A DNA stretch of 64,000 nt from Zoroaster sp. YZ-2022. Taxonomy: Eukaryota; Echinodermata; Asteroidea; Forcipulatida; Zoroasteridae. Made by a program: the position numbers and the translations under genes. Positions 23,895 through 35,229 of the stretch are shown here, one piece after another; positions within the stretch are counted from its first letter, which is position 1, and each line of letters starts with the position of its first letter. Under the pieces are notes generated by a model. It did not search any database. It worked only from the letters and a program-made list of their open reading frames with translations, and was not told the DNA's origin. The stretch covers positions 37,707,934 through 37,771,933 of the forward strand of contig CM055819.1 of NCBI GenBank assembly GCA_029582265.1. Direction: 5' to 3'.

Positions 23895-24400
23895 CTCAAC
23901 ACGCATGTAGTACGCAACTAACACGCAACTCACACGCAACTAATAGGTTGGATACGCAGGGCATAGGTTGGGGATACGCTGCGAATACGCACAATAGGTT
24001 GGGGGTACGCTACACACGCAACAGGATTGCAACAGGCACGCAACACGATCGCAACATGATCGCAACAGGTACGCAACACATTCGCAACATGTACGCTACC
24101 AAAACCTGGCCAGATACCTCAAATTTGGACCTGCGTTCATAACTTATGAGTTGCGTACCTGTTGCGATCGTGTTGCGATCGTGTTTCGTGCGTAGCGTCC
24201 CTGTTGCGTATAAATTGATCGCAGGCATTCGCAGAGAATTATTGAACATGTTCAAAATTTCTGAACTTACTCTGCGTGTGTCTGCGATCACCTGCGTGCT
24301 TGTTGCGTACTTCAAACCTATAAAACCTATTAGTTGCGTGTGAGTTGCGTTCGGAACTTATGACCACTATTTTTTATTCGCAACCATACGCAACTGGTGA
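23895..24400. repeat. Right subterminal CGCAAC array of the Harbinger element
   Basis: Many CGCAAC words in both spacings (ACACGCAACTCACACGCAAC, ATCGCAACATGATCGCAACA), switching to GTTGCG orientation around 24150-24350. The array is longer and less regular than the left one. Confidence 0.8.
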
Positions 24401-24425
24401 TCGCTATGGTGTGAGGGCACCATTA

Positions 24426-25189
24426 GTTTTGAGTTGGCTATAATTATGTACATGCACTTACGCCCTACCCCATACATTGCATGGCTGGGTTTGACGAGCA
24501 CGTGTGCAAATGCGGCCCGCCCTAATTTACTGGCAACTGCTCTAATATTTGCCTACCAAACGCCACGTTAGGAGCAAGGTTAATATAAAAGCAACACGAT
24601 CACAGTTCAATACGTACATACCGTCCTGGAATGGGCTACCCTACATGCGAACTAATTTTTCTTCTACCTTATCTCCCATACATCAATTGCCACTCAAACC
24701 TCAATTCTTCTGACATCTTCTATATCCTTTGGCCAACTAATATCCGCGTGTCGTGGTACCCCGAGTCAAATCTCCCGCCAGAGCACTAAAATGGACGTGT
24801 CGTCTGTTGGCTTCTAGAATCGCGTCTGAGTATCATTCGTCGCCCTCAACGTTTACCAACAGTGCAAATAGGTCCTGAAAACGAATCATATTGTGTCAGA
24901 GAGAGTCTAGAATAAAAATGGGGCCCTTAAGCGGGCCCGGAGCCCCACTATGTAGTGAATAGCTAGATCCAGCATTTGGCTTCCAGAAATTGTGAGTTCT
25001 AGATCCGCAATTGTTTTCCCCCAAATATGATGTCTAAAAGTGAGGTGTGCGACCCGGCCCAGAGTGGCCATATTGGCCAAATCTTGGATCCGACATTGCC
25101 TGCATGGTCCCCCACTTATAAGTAGCGATGGACGCCCATGTTTCGTTATACATTATGCACACAAATTTCAATATATGAAAAGGATAAAT
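24426..25189. other. Non-coding stretch
   Basis: No gene recognised. Slightly higher GC than surroundings at 24460-24900. Confidence 0.4.
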
Positions 25190-25800
25190 CACATTTTAAT
25201 ATTAAAACAAATCATTCCTCAACAACCACAATAGGTAAATTCACAATTTGTGTACCATTGTACAAATGTTAATTGTCAAAAAATATTTACAAAAAGGTGA
25301 CCCCAATTTGACCTTACTTCCTGTGCAAACCGGAAGTCAAATTTTAATATTTAAAAAAATCATATCTCAACAACCACAAGAGGTAAATTGACATTTGCAC
25401 CATTGTATAGATTGTTAATTGTCGAAAAATATTTACACAAAGGTGACCCCAATTTGACCTTACTTCCTGTCCAAACCGGAAGTAAAAGTTTAATATTTTA
25501 AAAAATCATCTCAACAATTACAAGAGGTAAATTCACAGTTTTTGTACCATTGTACAGATTGTTAATTGTCAACAATATTTACAAAAACATGACCCCAATT
25601 TGACCTTTACTTCCTGTCCAAACCGGAAGTCAAAGTTTAATATTAAAAAAAATTATATCTCAACAACCACAAGGGGTAAATTCACAATCTTTCCACCATT
25701 GTATACATTGTTAATTGTCGAAAAATATTTACACAAAGGTGACCCCAATTTGACCTTTACTTCCTGTCCAAACCGGAAGTCAAAGTTTAATATTAAAAAC
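25190..25800 (+). repeat. Tandem repeat, about 146 bp period, just over four copies
   Basis: Units begin near 25193, 25341, 25490 and 25637 (TTTAATATT...TCAACAACCACAA...GGTAAATT) and contain GGTGACCCCAATTTGACCTT and the CCGGAAGT word. Copies differ by 5-10 percent and small indels. Local open frames across it are by-products. Confidence 0.9.
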
Positions 25801-26979
25801 ATATTTTCAAAACCGTACATTATTAGCGATGACGACGGTTTCGTCAAAATCACAATTCGTATCTGAAACTACACGAAAACGGGTTGTAAAAACTCGCCAA
25901 AGAAATGCCTTCTCTCAAAGAATTTCGGTACCAAAATTTACGATTATGTAGCAGAACAGTTGCTTTTCACATTTGAACTGGTTTTTTTAAAGAATAAACG
26001 AGATTTCATTGGTACACTAATGAGTTGAACACACGTCTCGGTAAATGAAATGGCCACTTTTTATTTGACAACCTTCGGGACTTTTGAGTTGTGCCCTCCT
26101 TTAGCAAAAATATCTCATAGACATGCGTCATTTGTTGATATTTTGTACAGAGAAAGGTCTGCTGAGTAGATACAAAATTCTGTCCGATTTGGTGGATTTT
26201 GGTGTCCAAATCAGCACCTATTTTTTACCCAACAGTTCATAAAAAACAGTAAAAATAAGAAAACAAAAAACCTATACAAAACAAAAATTTTCTGAAAGTT
26301 CATACCTTTTTGGGTATGGCACATGTCTTTGTTTTTGCACAAGATGTTTTTAAAAGGGGGTCATTGCATATTTCATTAGTCTGATTGACTCAGGCAAGGT
26401 GGGTATTCCATGCTTGGGTTTCACCACAGAATTATCAGGATGTTGTTTAGATTTTGTGATAGACATGTCAGTTTATTGAAATTTCAGGGTAATTAACATC
26501 TCTTGGTCTTGAAATTCCCTTGTAACCTTGTTGAGGATCTTCTAGGTGTAGTCTGAAGAGAAGTTTTATTCGATCATTATCATTCTTTTATTATACCATT
26601 GCATTTTAAATGAAGTTTGAATTTGGTGTAGGGCCTAATGTGATTAAGTTCAAATCATTAAAATGGACTTCAAACAAATCATCGTTAGTAACCACATCAT
26701 ATTTTACAGGGTACTCTTTAATATGAAAAAAATAATAATGCAATGTTTCTTTAAAAAACATTCTGACGTCATCATCACTGCCCTGACAAAACCCGAACAC
26801 CTATGTGTTTGTAATATAACAAACACTTCTGTCTGGTTTTTATTTATAATTATAATAAGATTTTTCTTTCATTACGCAACCAGATTGGCTATTGCTGTAA
26901 ACGGAACCTTACTATTCTCGGCAGAGTTACAGTCGTCAAATCGTTTACTTTTGTCTAAAGTTATACTTACCTAATTCTA
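25801..26979. other. Non-coding stretch
   Basis: AT-rich. No gene, splice-supported exon or inverted repeat recognised. Confidence 0.4.
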
Positions 26980-27850
26980 ATAATTATGGACCCTCCGAAA
27001 TGTATTATTATGAATTAAATGTTATCTTCTTTAATTTTATATGGAAAGACAATGACCGTGTTACTAGGAATCAAATGATTTAAGACTACAGTCAAGGCGG
27101 GCTGCTCATGATAGACGTTAGGGCATAATAATAACATTAAGGTGGATACGAAATGTATGCTTTGCAAACATTGTGGGATTGCTGGGGTCAATTTTATCTG
27201 TGATCTTTTAGATGGCAATGGTAGTTTTCTTTGATTAAATAATTTTAAATGGAATTTCAGTCTCGCACTAACTTTCTAGAATATAGCGCTGTTGTTAGGG
27301 CTACTAAGTCTTCTTATCGTGAGTTACTCTTTGCTTGATAAAAACCAACATTATTCCTCTTTAATACCTTTTAATTTAGAAGTTATTTTACGTGACAGAT
27401 ACGTTTCTAGAAGAATATAAGGTTCTCGAATACTTTATTTTTCTAGACAAAGATAGCTCGTAAGTGTATTCATAAATATGATAAAAAGCTGCAAAAAGTT
27501 CCAAGACATATACAAATACATGCACGTTCTGTGAAAACTTAATGTTCATGTACGATGACGAGAGCATGCTCGTTGAAACAAAATGCGACAGTTATTATCA
27601 AAACCACAATCCCACAACGATAGGTGATACAACCTACATGGTGTTACCGCAAACCGAACCAATAATCTCATTCGAATTTGGTAAAACAAGTTTAAGGTGG
27701 AACGTTATTAACTGGATTTGTTTTAGTTGTCGATTTATTTTTATTTATAAAATGGAAATTAATAAGAAATGTCCTTCACTTATACTTAAGAGAAAAATAC
27801 CAAAAGCGATACGACTCGATGGATGAATTTTAGTATTGCTATATTTTGTA
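26980..27850 (+). pseudogene. LINE 3' remnant (L1/Tx1-like RT C-terminal region)
   Basis: Interrupted plus-strand text: FNFIWKDNDRVTRNQMI at about 27030, DYSQGGLLMIDVRA at about 27085, NFLEYSAVVRATKSSYR at about 27275, and near 27730 FIYKMEINKKCPSLILKRK. The order FIW-GK/ND..., then GGL-MIDV, then a C-terminal K-x-K segment is that of the thumb and C-terminal region of L1/Tx1 LINE polymerases. Many stops and frameshifts. It may be related to the 17.5-19.3 kb remnant, but the parts do not overlap. Confidence 0.45.
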
Positions 27851-28289
27851 CGGTACAACCTCCAAATTCTACCATAACAACACGTGATTGATTATCTGTA
27901 CTGTGCCAAGACTAACTTTTGTTTTGTTTTCGCTGAATCAGCTTACTTGTTGAAAGCCACTGATAGATAAAGTGTAAAGTTCATGTTTACCGAAAATTGC
28001 GGTGTAATTTTCACTCTTTTTTATTTAATGTATATCTGGATTTAACAACACGTCGAACTTATAAAAGGGATTGTATTTGATAATTTGTTTTCAAATAATT
28101 GAAATCGTATGTTGTTGTTTCCGTGTATTTTTTTGTTCTTTACTCACCCTGCTGTTGACAATGCGTGTTTGTTCTTCAAACAGTTTAATTAGGATTCGCA
28201 AATTCTTTGATATCAGTTGAAAATCATTTTCGTATTTGCGTATTTGGATGTTTCTCCATTTATTAAGCCGCCAAAAGCAGAACTTGAAT
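27851..28289. other. Non-coding stretch
   Basis: AT-rich; nothing recognised. Confidence 0.35.
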
Positions 28290-28600
28290 AAGATGAGTCT
28301 CGAGCAAGATACTGAAAAGTGTCGATTTGTTTTATCTACTATAGTGTCCAGTTTTCACTCTTTCAGGAATGGTTCTCCTTTGTAAATGACTATGTCAAGA
28401 AAAGTTAGTTCAAACATTTCTAAAGTGAATTTTAGAGTAGGGTTTAAGTTGTTGAACATGCTTATACGTTTGTCTGTCTTATCTCCGTTGCCATCAACAA
28501 TTATTATAGATGTATCGCCCATATGTTTGCCTATTTTAATGGCAATGTCCGAAAATGTTTTTTTATTGGAACATTGCTATTTTACTTGAGGAAGGGAAAA
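28290..28600 (-). pseudogene. Penelope-like reverse transcriptase remnant
   Basis: The minus strand reads RISMFNNLNPTLKFTLE then TFLDIVIYKGEPFLKE, a stop, and DKTNRHFSVSC. The pattern NLxPTxKFTxE followed by FLDIxI marks the palm-thumb border of Penelope-like RTs. It is short and broken, with no GIY-YIG domain found. Confidence 0.45.
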
Positions 28601-28984
28601 TAAATGCTTTAATTAAAATTACATCTTCCTCAAAATAATCTTGAGAAGCCTGTTTTTACAGGAAATGCAATTGGAAACATTTTGTCCTTATTAGATGTAA
28701 CGATTCTCAAATAAATTTCAATTCCATTTCACATCCACAAGACTTCTGCCAACAAACATTCTAGAAAAACCAATGTTTTATTTGTGGAGCAACCAAATTT
28801 AACTCTGTTTTGTTATAAGGGGTAGCAATTACCACCCCATACAGAATTTTTAAAGACTGCTTTCATAAATTAATATAGTATTTATTATGTATTTCATGTT
28901 TTGTGTTATGGAAGAGGTTTATAAGGGGTGCCAATTACCACCCCTTACTTAGTTTGCCTCCTTTTAGGGAAAAACTGACAATTG
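28601..28984. repeat. Non-coding, with a short repeated block
   Basis: TATAAGGGGTRSCAATTACCACCCC occurs at 28814-28838 and 28920-28944, about 105 bp apart. Otherwise featureless. Confidence 0.5.
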
Positions 28985-29008
28985 ATTCAATTTCAGTTCA
29001 AAGTAACA

Positions 29009-29014
29009 TTTATT
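29009..29014 (-). terminator. AATAAA signal of the LINE
   Basis: The minus strand reads GTAGAAATAAATG, about 25 nt before the repeat-like tail of the LINE. Position and sequence fit its 3' processing signal. Confidence 0.5.
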
Positions 29015-29380
29015 TCTACATGATATCATCATCAAGAAAAGTACAGTAGGAAAATACTGAAGTGGAGGCACGTTCCAAAAAAGCAGGGCTTTTCAAGGAA
29101 CAGCCTGTATACAACAAGAGAGTAACAGCTTCACACAAAAATCATACACATCATAATACCAGATACAACAAACAACAATGACAGTGTAAATACGTGTACT
29201 AAGACTGACAAAAGTAATTAGACAATAAGTAACTTAATGAGAAAATAATAAAATGAAATGAAATGACTGTAGAAAATAAAATTAAAAAGGGTTTACTGAG
29301 GAGACTGGTGAATTAAAAAAGACTTGAGTTTGTGTTTAAAAAGAGCGAGTGACTGACATTCATAAAGTGATAGAGGAAGG

Positions 29381-30853
29381 CTATTCCAGTTTACAGGGCC
29401 AGAGAACGTTACAAAATGTTGAGAGAGAGAGAGTGGTTTTGACAAGTGGAATGTGAACTTTAGAAGAAGACCGGGTATTGTGACTGTGAACAGACCTATT
29501 TAACTGAAAAAGATTATGCAAAGTTGGAGGAAGTAAATTATTGGAGAATTTGAACATGAAAATGTCTTGTTGGAAGCTGTTGATATTAGTAAGAGTAAGA
29601 ATATTAAGTTTACGAAACAATGGTCTAGTGTGTTCTCTAAACTGAGCCTTGGAGATAATACGGACAGCTTTTTTTTGTAACTTCACTAGTTTGTCAACTC
29701 TAGAATGAAAGTTATTTGCCCATACAATGTTACAATAAGACAAATGCGGAAGAATCAGTGAACAATACAAAGTACGTAAAATATTACATGGGAGAATAAA
29801 TTTAAGCCTACTTATGATACCAATACATTTAGACACTTTGTTTTCAATCTCTTTTATGTGAAATTTCCAAGTAAGATTATCAATATAAACACCAAGAAAT
29901 TTGGTATGTGACACCTGCTTAATAGGAACAGTATTAATCTTAACTTGACAGTTAGAGGGGGAAGAAATATTGGACTTTTTACGAAAAATCATAAAATTAC
30001 ATTTGTTCAAGTTAAGAGACAGTCTGTTAGCTTGGAGCCAGGTAGCAACATTACCCAATTCGATGTTGATGGTATTAATAATAGAAACCAGAGCAGCATT
30101 GTCACCAGAATAAAAAACATTGGTGTCATCAGCAAATAAGATAAAAGATAAAGAAGTAGATGAATAACAAATATCATTAATATACAAAGAAAACAACAAC
30201 GGGCCGAGAAGGTATCCTTGGGGTACTCCACAAGTAACAGTATTGGTAGCAGAGCTACAACAACCAATTCGAGTATACTGACTTCTGTTGGAGAGATAAC
30301 TTGTAAACCAGTTTAACGGAGTACCCCTTATACCATAATAACTTAATTTATGTAAAAGAATGCTATGATTAATCGTGTCAAAGGCTTTAGAGAGGTCTAA
30401 AAATATTCCTACAGAAATATAATTATTCTCAAAACCTTTAGTGATTTTGTTGATCATATCAATGAGGGCCATGTCAGTAGAGTGGTTACTTCTAAACCCA
30501 TATTGACCATTGAATAAAATGTTGAATTTATTTAAAAAGGCACTGGTTCTAATGTAGGCTATCTTTTCGAGTATTTTAGAGAAAACTGACAAAACGGAGA
30601 TGGGTCTATAATTAACCAGTTCACAATGATCACCACTCTTATAGATGAGAGTCACCCTAGCTATTTTGAGCTTGTCAGGAAAGATACCTCTGGAAAGAGA
30701 TAAGTTAAAGACATGACACAATGGAAGGCTGACATGCCCAATAACAGATTTTATCACATCTGGACTGATGTCATCGTATCCTGAGCTCTTACCATTCTTC
30801 AAAGAATTAACAATGTCACAGATTTCCTTTTGGTAAGTCGGATACAGGTACAT
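29381..30853 (-). pseudogene. LINE reverse transcriptase, 490-residue open frame
   Basis: An uninterrupted frame covering the RT domain: KNGKSSGYDDISPDVIK (about 19-35), NYRPISVLSVFSKILE (81-96), GFRSNHST (119-126), FLDLSKAFDTINHSILL (151-167), GVPQGYLLGPLLFSLYIND (209-227) and the catalytic FADD box at 240-243. Thumb and C-terminal region follow (AVRIISKAQFREHTRPLFRK). The frame ends at a stop beyond GPCKLE-like text. The true C-terminus continues in another frame (WNSLPLSLYECQSLALFKHK) to about 29300. N-terminal RT text upstream (KKTWSIIKTILNKN) is also frame-shifted. The role was target-primed reverse transcription in the nucleus. Confidence 0.85.
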
Positions 30854-31076
30854 ATAATCAGTATAACTGCCTTAAGATAATGATCAAAGGCTACGTTGGG
30901 CTGAGGTATTAAACTGCTCAAAGAAGGGCCAATGCTAGTGAAGTAGTTGTTAAACGCAGTAGCGATTTTGTCAGGGTTGGTAATCGGCCTTCCATTGTGG
31001 TTAATCTTCTTAAACGTCGTATTGGTATGAGCGTTTTTGTTAAGAATTGTTTTGATAATACTCCAGGTCTTCTTAA

Positions 31077-31955
31077 TGCCCCTTTCCCACTTACACGATT
31101 TTTGCTACGGTAGAGCACGATTTTTCAATTATTTACAATCGCAACGGCGTCGTGGCCATGTTCGTGGTCAATCGTGGTCCACCGTAGCGCACCGTAGTAG
31201 ATCTTGATGGCACCGTGGAGTAGCACGATTTTTTGGGAATGTTCAAAAAAATCTTGCTCTACCGTAGCGGTGGAAAAACATCGTGGTCATCGTAACGTTG
31301 TCTTGACGTTGTCGTGGTATGTCGTGACGGCGTCTTGTTCATTCGTACTCATTCGTTGTGGCCGCAACACCTACGGTAGGCCAAGACTTCGCTACGATGC
31401 TGATACGATGCCGCTACGATGGTGCTGCGACCTAGCAAGACTTAAACAAGACGCCAACAAGACGCCAGCAAGAACATGATTTTTTTATCACATGTCTCTT
31501 GTCTCTTGTTTATTATTATTATGAAGAAATACGAAAAATTATGACGACAACGACAACATCCAAATAATTATAAATTCACCAATTGCGCCTTTTCCGTCAT
31601 GTGATTAATTAAATCGTACAGGCGTCTTGTTAAATCATACTGGCGTCGCACTGTCGTCTTGTGAAATCGTACTGACGCCGTAGTGACGTCGTAGTACAAT
31701 CTTGGCATTTCTTGGTACGCCGTGACAAATCTTGACGATGTCGTAACTCTACCGTAACACTGTGGTGGCACTATCGCACTACTGCCGTACCACATCTTGA
31801 CGGCGTCTTGATAGCGTCTTGACAAGACGTAGAATTCGATTGACCTTGAACCTTTTGAGTGTGAATTGCTACGGTACAGCACGACTGAGCACGATTTTTC
31901 AACTTTGAAAAATCTTGCTCTACCGTAGCAAAAATCGTGTAAGTGGGAAAGGGGC
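31077..31955. mobile_element. 879 bp MITE with about 50 bp TIRs and TTAA duplication, inside the LINE
   Basis: The ends GCCCCTTTCCCACTTACACG...GCTACGGTAGAGCA(C/A)GATTTTTCAA are inverted repeats of about 50 bp with one mismatch. TTAA lies at 31073-31076 and 31956-31959. Removing the element restores the LINE coding sequence across NNVKKTWS with a single TTAA, so the insertion and its target are certain. TTAA duplication suggests piggyBac or Kolobok. The interior is full of CGTCTTG, CGTCGT and GTAGCG words and has no transposase. Confidence 0.93.
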
Positions 31956-31989
31956 TTAACATTGTTCTTGGCATCATTAAATTTGTCTG

Positions 31990-32965
31990 TGTAGTAATTA
32001 ATTTTACATTTCTTGATTAAAATATTAAGTTGATTGCGATAAAGGATAAACTTACTTTTATTAGACGCTGAAGGGTGATTAAGCATTTTTTTAAATACAA
32101 TCTATGCTTATATTTGACAGATTTAATCAAACCAGCAGTCATCCAGCAGTTTTTTTTACGAACAACATTAGCTTTAACTTTCTTGGCAGGAAAACACTTA
32201 TCATAAAGTTTGGAAAACATTAAGTAGAACGTATCAAAAGCCCCATTAGGGTCCTCGTTGGATAGCACATAGTTACAGTTAACCTTGCTAAGTTCATTCG
32301 AAAATGAGGCAATATTACAAGCATTGATTTCCCTTCTCACATACTGTTCGGATCTCAGTGGTGTTTTATGAGTACTGAATGTGGATATTTGAAAAACTGG
32401 CAAATGATCAGTGATGTCAGCAAACAAGATTCCACTTGAGATATTGCAATCAGTGTTATTCGAAATAATGTTATCAATAAGAGTAGCACTAGTTTCTGTG
32501 ATACGGGTGGGTTTATTTATTAATGGAAGTTGGTAATTGTTGAACAAACTATTTACAAAGTCCTGAGTGGTCTGATGCGATTCATATTGAAGGATATCTA
32601 TGTTGAAATCACCCATGAAAAACGTGAGCTTGTTTTCCTGATTGATTAAATGTAGAAGGTCATCAAAAGATTCAATAAAATCAACGGGGTGGACCGTAGG
32701 TGGCCTGTATAACACTCCTACAATAATATTTGTTACGCCCTGGGGAAGATATTTCGATAAAAAGTGACTCACAGATATCGCTGTTTAGGGATAAATCATC
32801 CCTCTTTTTAAAAGAAAGGGAATTATGTACATACAAAGCAACTCCTCCACCTCTTTTGACTGCTCTATCTTTACCAAGAAAACTGTAACCTTTAAGTTCG
32901 TATGGTGGACTATCCTTATGCAGCCAAGTTTCAGTAAAACCAAGGATAGAAAATTCAAAGTTCAA
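31990..32965 (-). pseudogene. LINE APE-type endonuclease, frame-shifted
   Basis: Minus-strand text in two overlapping frames: FSILGFTETWLHKDSPPYEL, GGGVALYVHNSLSF, VTNIIVGVLYRPPTVHPVDF, FFMGDFNIDILQYESHQTTQ (the GDFN box, near 32610), LINKPTRITETSATLIDNII and the DHLPVFQIS box. These are the standard motifs in order. Frameshifts lie at about 32998, 32715 and 32060. It gave nicking activity at the target site (family knowledge). Confidence 0.8.
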
Positions 32966-33363
32966 AAGAGCAAGATAGTCACCAATGGCATCAACATTTT
33001 GTAGAAGCTTCTTGCATTCAAATGAAAGGTAGAGAAGTTGCTTTGGTTAATATCTTTGTTATACATTTCGTTAAACTGATCACAAAACAAGTAGTCAGAA
33101 GAGTAATTCTGTGTGTTGGAGTAACAGTTTGCATCAGGATCAATGTCCGAATTACCACCAAATTGGTTGTTAAAAATGAGGGGATTGAAACGCATATTTG
33201 AGAGTCTCTGAGTATCGATTCTGTGATCAGTTTTCAATTCAAGAAGGGCCAAGAAGAAATCTTGATCGTCACCCAAATGATTGAACGGCAATGCATGTTG
33301 AAAACACGGATTGTGTTGGTTACATAATTCACAAATACCAGCCATACACAGGAGGGGAATCAA
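32966..33363 (-). pseudogene. LINE N-terminal segment
   Basis: The minus-strand frame starts MIPLLCMAGICELCNQHNPC with four cysteines and one downstream His. A 70-residue Asn/Asp-rich linker follows, then FHLNARSF, the usual beginning of the endonuclease domain. A one-base shift at about 32998 breaks the join to the endonuclease. Confidence 0.6.
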
Positions 33364-33480
33364 TTGAAAGTGCTAAACAACCCTCATCGCATGACAAGCT
33401 TTCTACAGCTGTAAGATTTACATATTTAAAGTCAGTGGTAGTATACGTATCCATGACGATTGTAAACACAAAAACACTAC

Positions 33481-34339
33481 AATGAGACATAAGGTACAAT
33501 GAAAACACAGATATACAAGTTAAATTTGACATGAAAAAGAGGCAATGTGATTGGAATTGATGCAATTCAAGAGAATCACATGACTTATTATTTCAAAACA
33601 AAATTGTTTTTGAAAAAATGCGATTTGCTTATTTTCAATGAACACAAAAAATATCCATTCGCGTTAGTAAGTGTGTATCGAAATGAATGTATTACTATTT
33701 ACTACTCAATAATAATTACTACTCAATTGAGCATTTCACATGGTGTCACCGCAATTACTCTTACTTATCCTCCTCACCATGCAAAGCTACAAGTTCTACG
33801 TATTACTATTGCAATAGTGGGTCCCACCTTATATTCATGTTGGCACTGTCTTACTGAAAAACCAAGCTGACTCCTATCTTGTGAATTATCTCATTTCATA
33901 GTAGGCCTATTTGTTTTTGTTTCTAAAAGTAAATTATCAATGTTGCAATGAAAACATAAATGTATCTTCTGACATCGTCTATGTAGGGCTATCTCATATA
34001 TCTTACTTTATATACACGGACACAATGCCAAGGTTGACCAATATGATATCCTGCTACAATGACAGATTATTGTATTTTGTGTATGTTGAGATTTGTTCAG
34101 TTGGGCCCCTGCAACCGCTTACAATCGGCCTGACAACAAACCGTGTCCACTCAGTGTTTTTTGGTAAATTTTTAGTGATAGGTAAAGGCAAGGTTTATTG
34201 GTCTCGTGGATGTGTGTTTAAGAAACTGATGTTTTTCTTTCAATATTAAGTTGTCAGTGTATAAATTGCATATACTTTCCTTCACTAAACAGATGAGGGT
34301 TATGTGTTTGGGCTGTTTCATATTTTAAGTTTGGATATT
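33481..34339. repeat. Non-coding, holding the third short dispersed copy
   Basis: At 33708-33778 the plus strand reads ATTACTACTCAATTGAGCAT then GTGTCACCGCAATTACTCTT, the inverse of the block at 5419-5488 and 37905. Otherwise AT-rich with no gene. Confidence 0.55.
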
Positions 34340-35229
34340 TCCTTCATTGTACCTTCAATGTTTGACTCTGGGTAAACGTTTTTAAACTTCCTCCTTGCGC
34401 AATTAATTCAATGTATGTCAGGCAGAGGGAGTCGAAGATTTTTATTCTAATTTTCAGGTCGACGTCGTGATTTTTGAAGAATTGCTTGTTTTTGTTTAAA
34501 GCACCGAGGCAAGAGCTTTTACGGTAGTTCAGCTCTGTTTGGCCAGTTTTTGGCAGGTTCCAGTCAATCTTTGTTCCCAGATATTTGAATGTTGAAACGG
34601 TATTTGCTGGTTGCCCTTTGATCGTGATAACAGAGTCGGGATATGGTGATGTGAGGCAATTCATTACCATGGTTCCTCTAGTATAGACATCAAAATATCT
34701 GCAGACGTCTGTAGATCTTTTTTCGAACGACCAAACATGACTAAATCATCAGCGTAGCCCGCTCAGTACATCCACTTGGAGCCTCGCGTCGGAGCGACAG
34801 CTCTCATCTTTCGATCGGAGCATTCTTGTGGGATATTGAAATGAACGTCAAGGCCAAGGTGTTGTTGGTTGCACTCGTGTTGAAATTGTTTGAGGACGGA
34901 GTCGAAAAAGATGTTGAAAAGGCGGGGTCCTTCAACACTGCCTTGAAAGACACCAGAAGATATATGAAACTGAGGCAGACACGATCATGAATCGCATTCT
35001 TAAAAATATTTGACTCAGAAAAGAGCCGTTTGGTTTAAAATTATGTGGATGCCACGCTCATATTATGCGTTGAGTTCTGCCGATTGTGCGATGATTTGAA
35101 TGACCCAGTGTGACTGTCTACGATCCCTCTCATCTTTGATTTTGGTATGAACCAAGCTGATCCTACTGCTTTAGCTTGTGCTAGTTGGGATTCCACCGTG
35201 GTGAGACTCGACTAGAATCAGGCGCGTTA

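Larger units (their letters stand above)
20145..24422. mobile_element. PIF/Harbinger DNA transposon, nearly complete (4278 bp)
   Basis: The termini TGGTGTCCTCACACCATAGC and its near-complement GCTATGGTGTGAGGGCACCA are flanked by identical TTA trinucleotides (20142-20144, 24423-24425), the TWA target typical of PIF/Harbinger. Inside are the two genes the superfamily requires: a MADF/Myb-like DNA-binding protein (plus, 20569-22291) and a DDE nuclease (minus, 22569-23827), convergently arranged. Both ends carry arrays of GTTGCG(T/A)-containing units. Only one small lesion, a frameshift near 23605, separates it from an autonomous copy. Confidence 0.95.
28985..33480 (-). mobile_element. CR1/L2-group LINE, long but inactivated
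   Basis: The minus strand carries in order: an N-terminal Cys/His-bearing segment (33363-32990), APE endonuclease (32990-31990), an interruption by a MITE (31077-31955), reverse transcriptase (30853-29300) and a 3' untranslated region with AATAAA (29014-29009), ending with a CTGAAATTGAATCAATTG tail, the kind of short-repeat tail seen in CR1/L2 elements. At least four frameshifts and the insertion kill it. Length and order suggest a nearly full-length copy. The clade is judged from motif style only. Confidence 0.85.
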
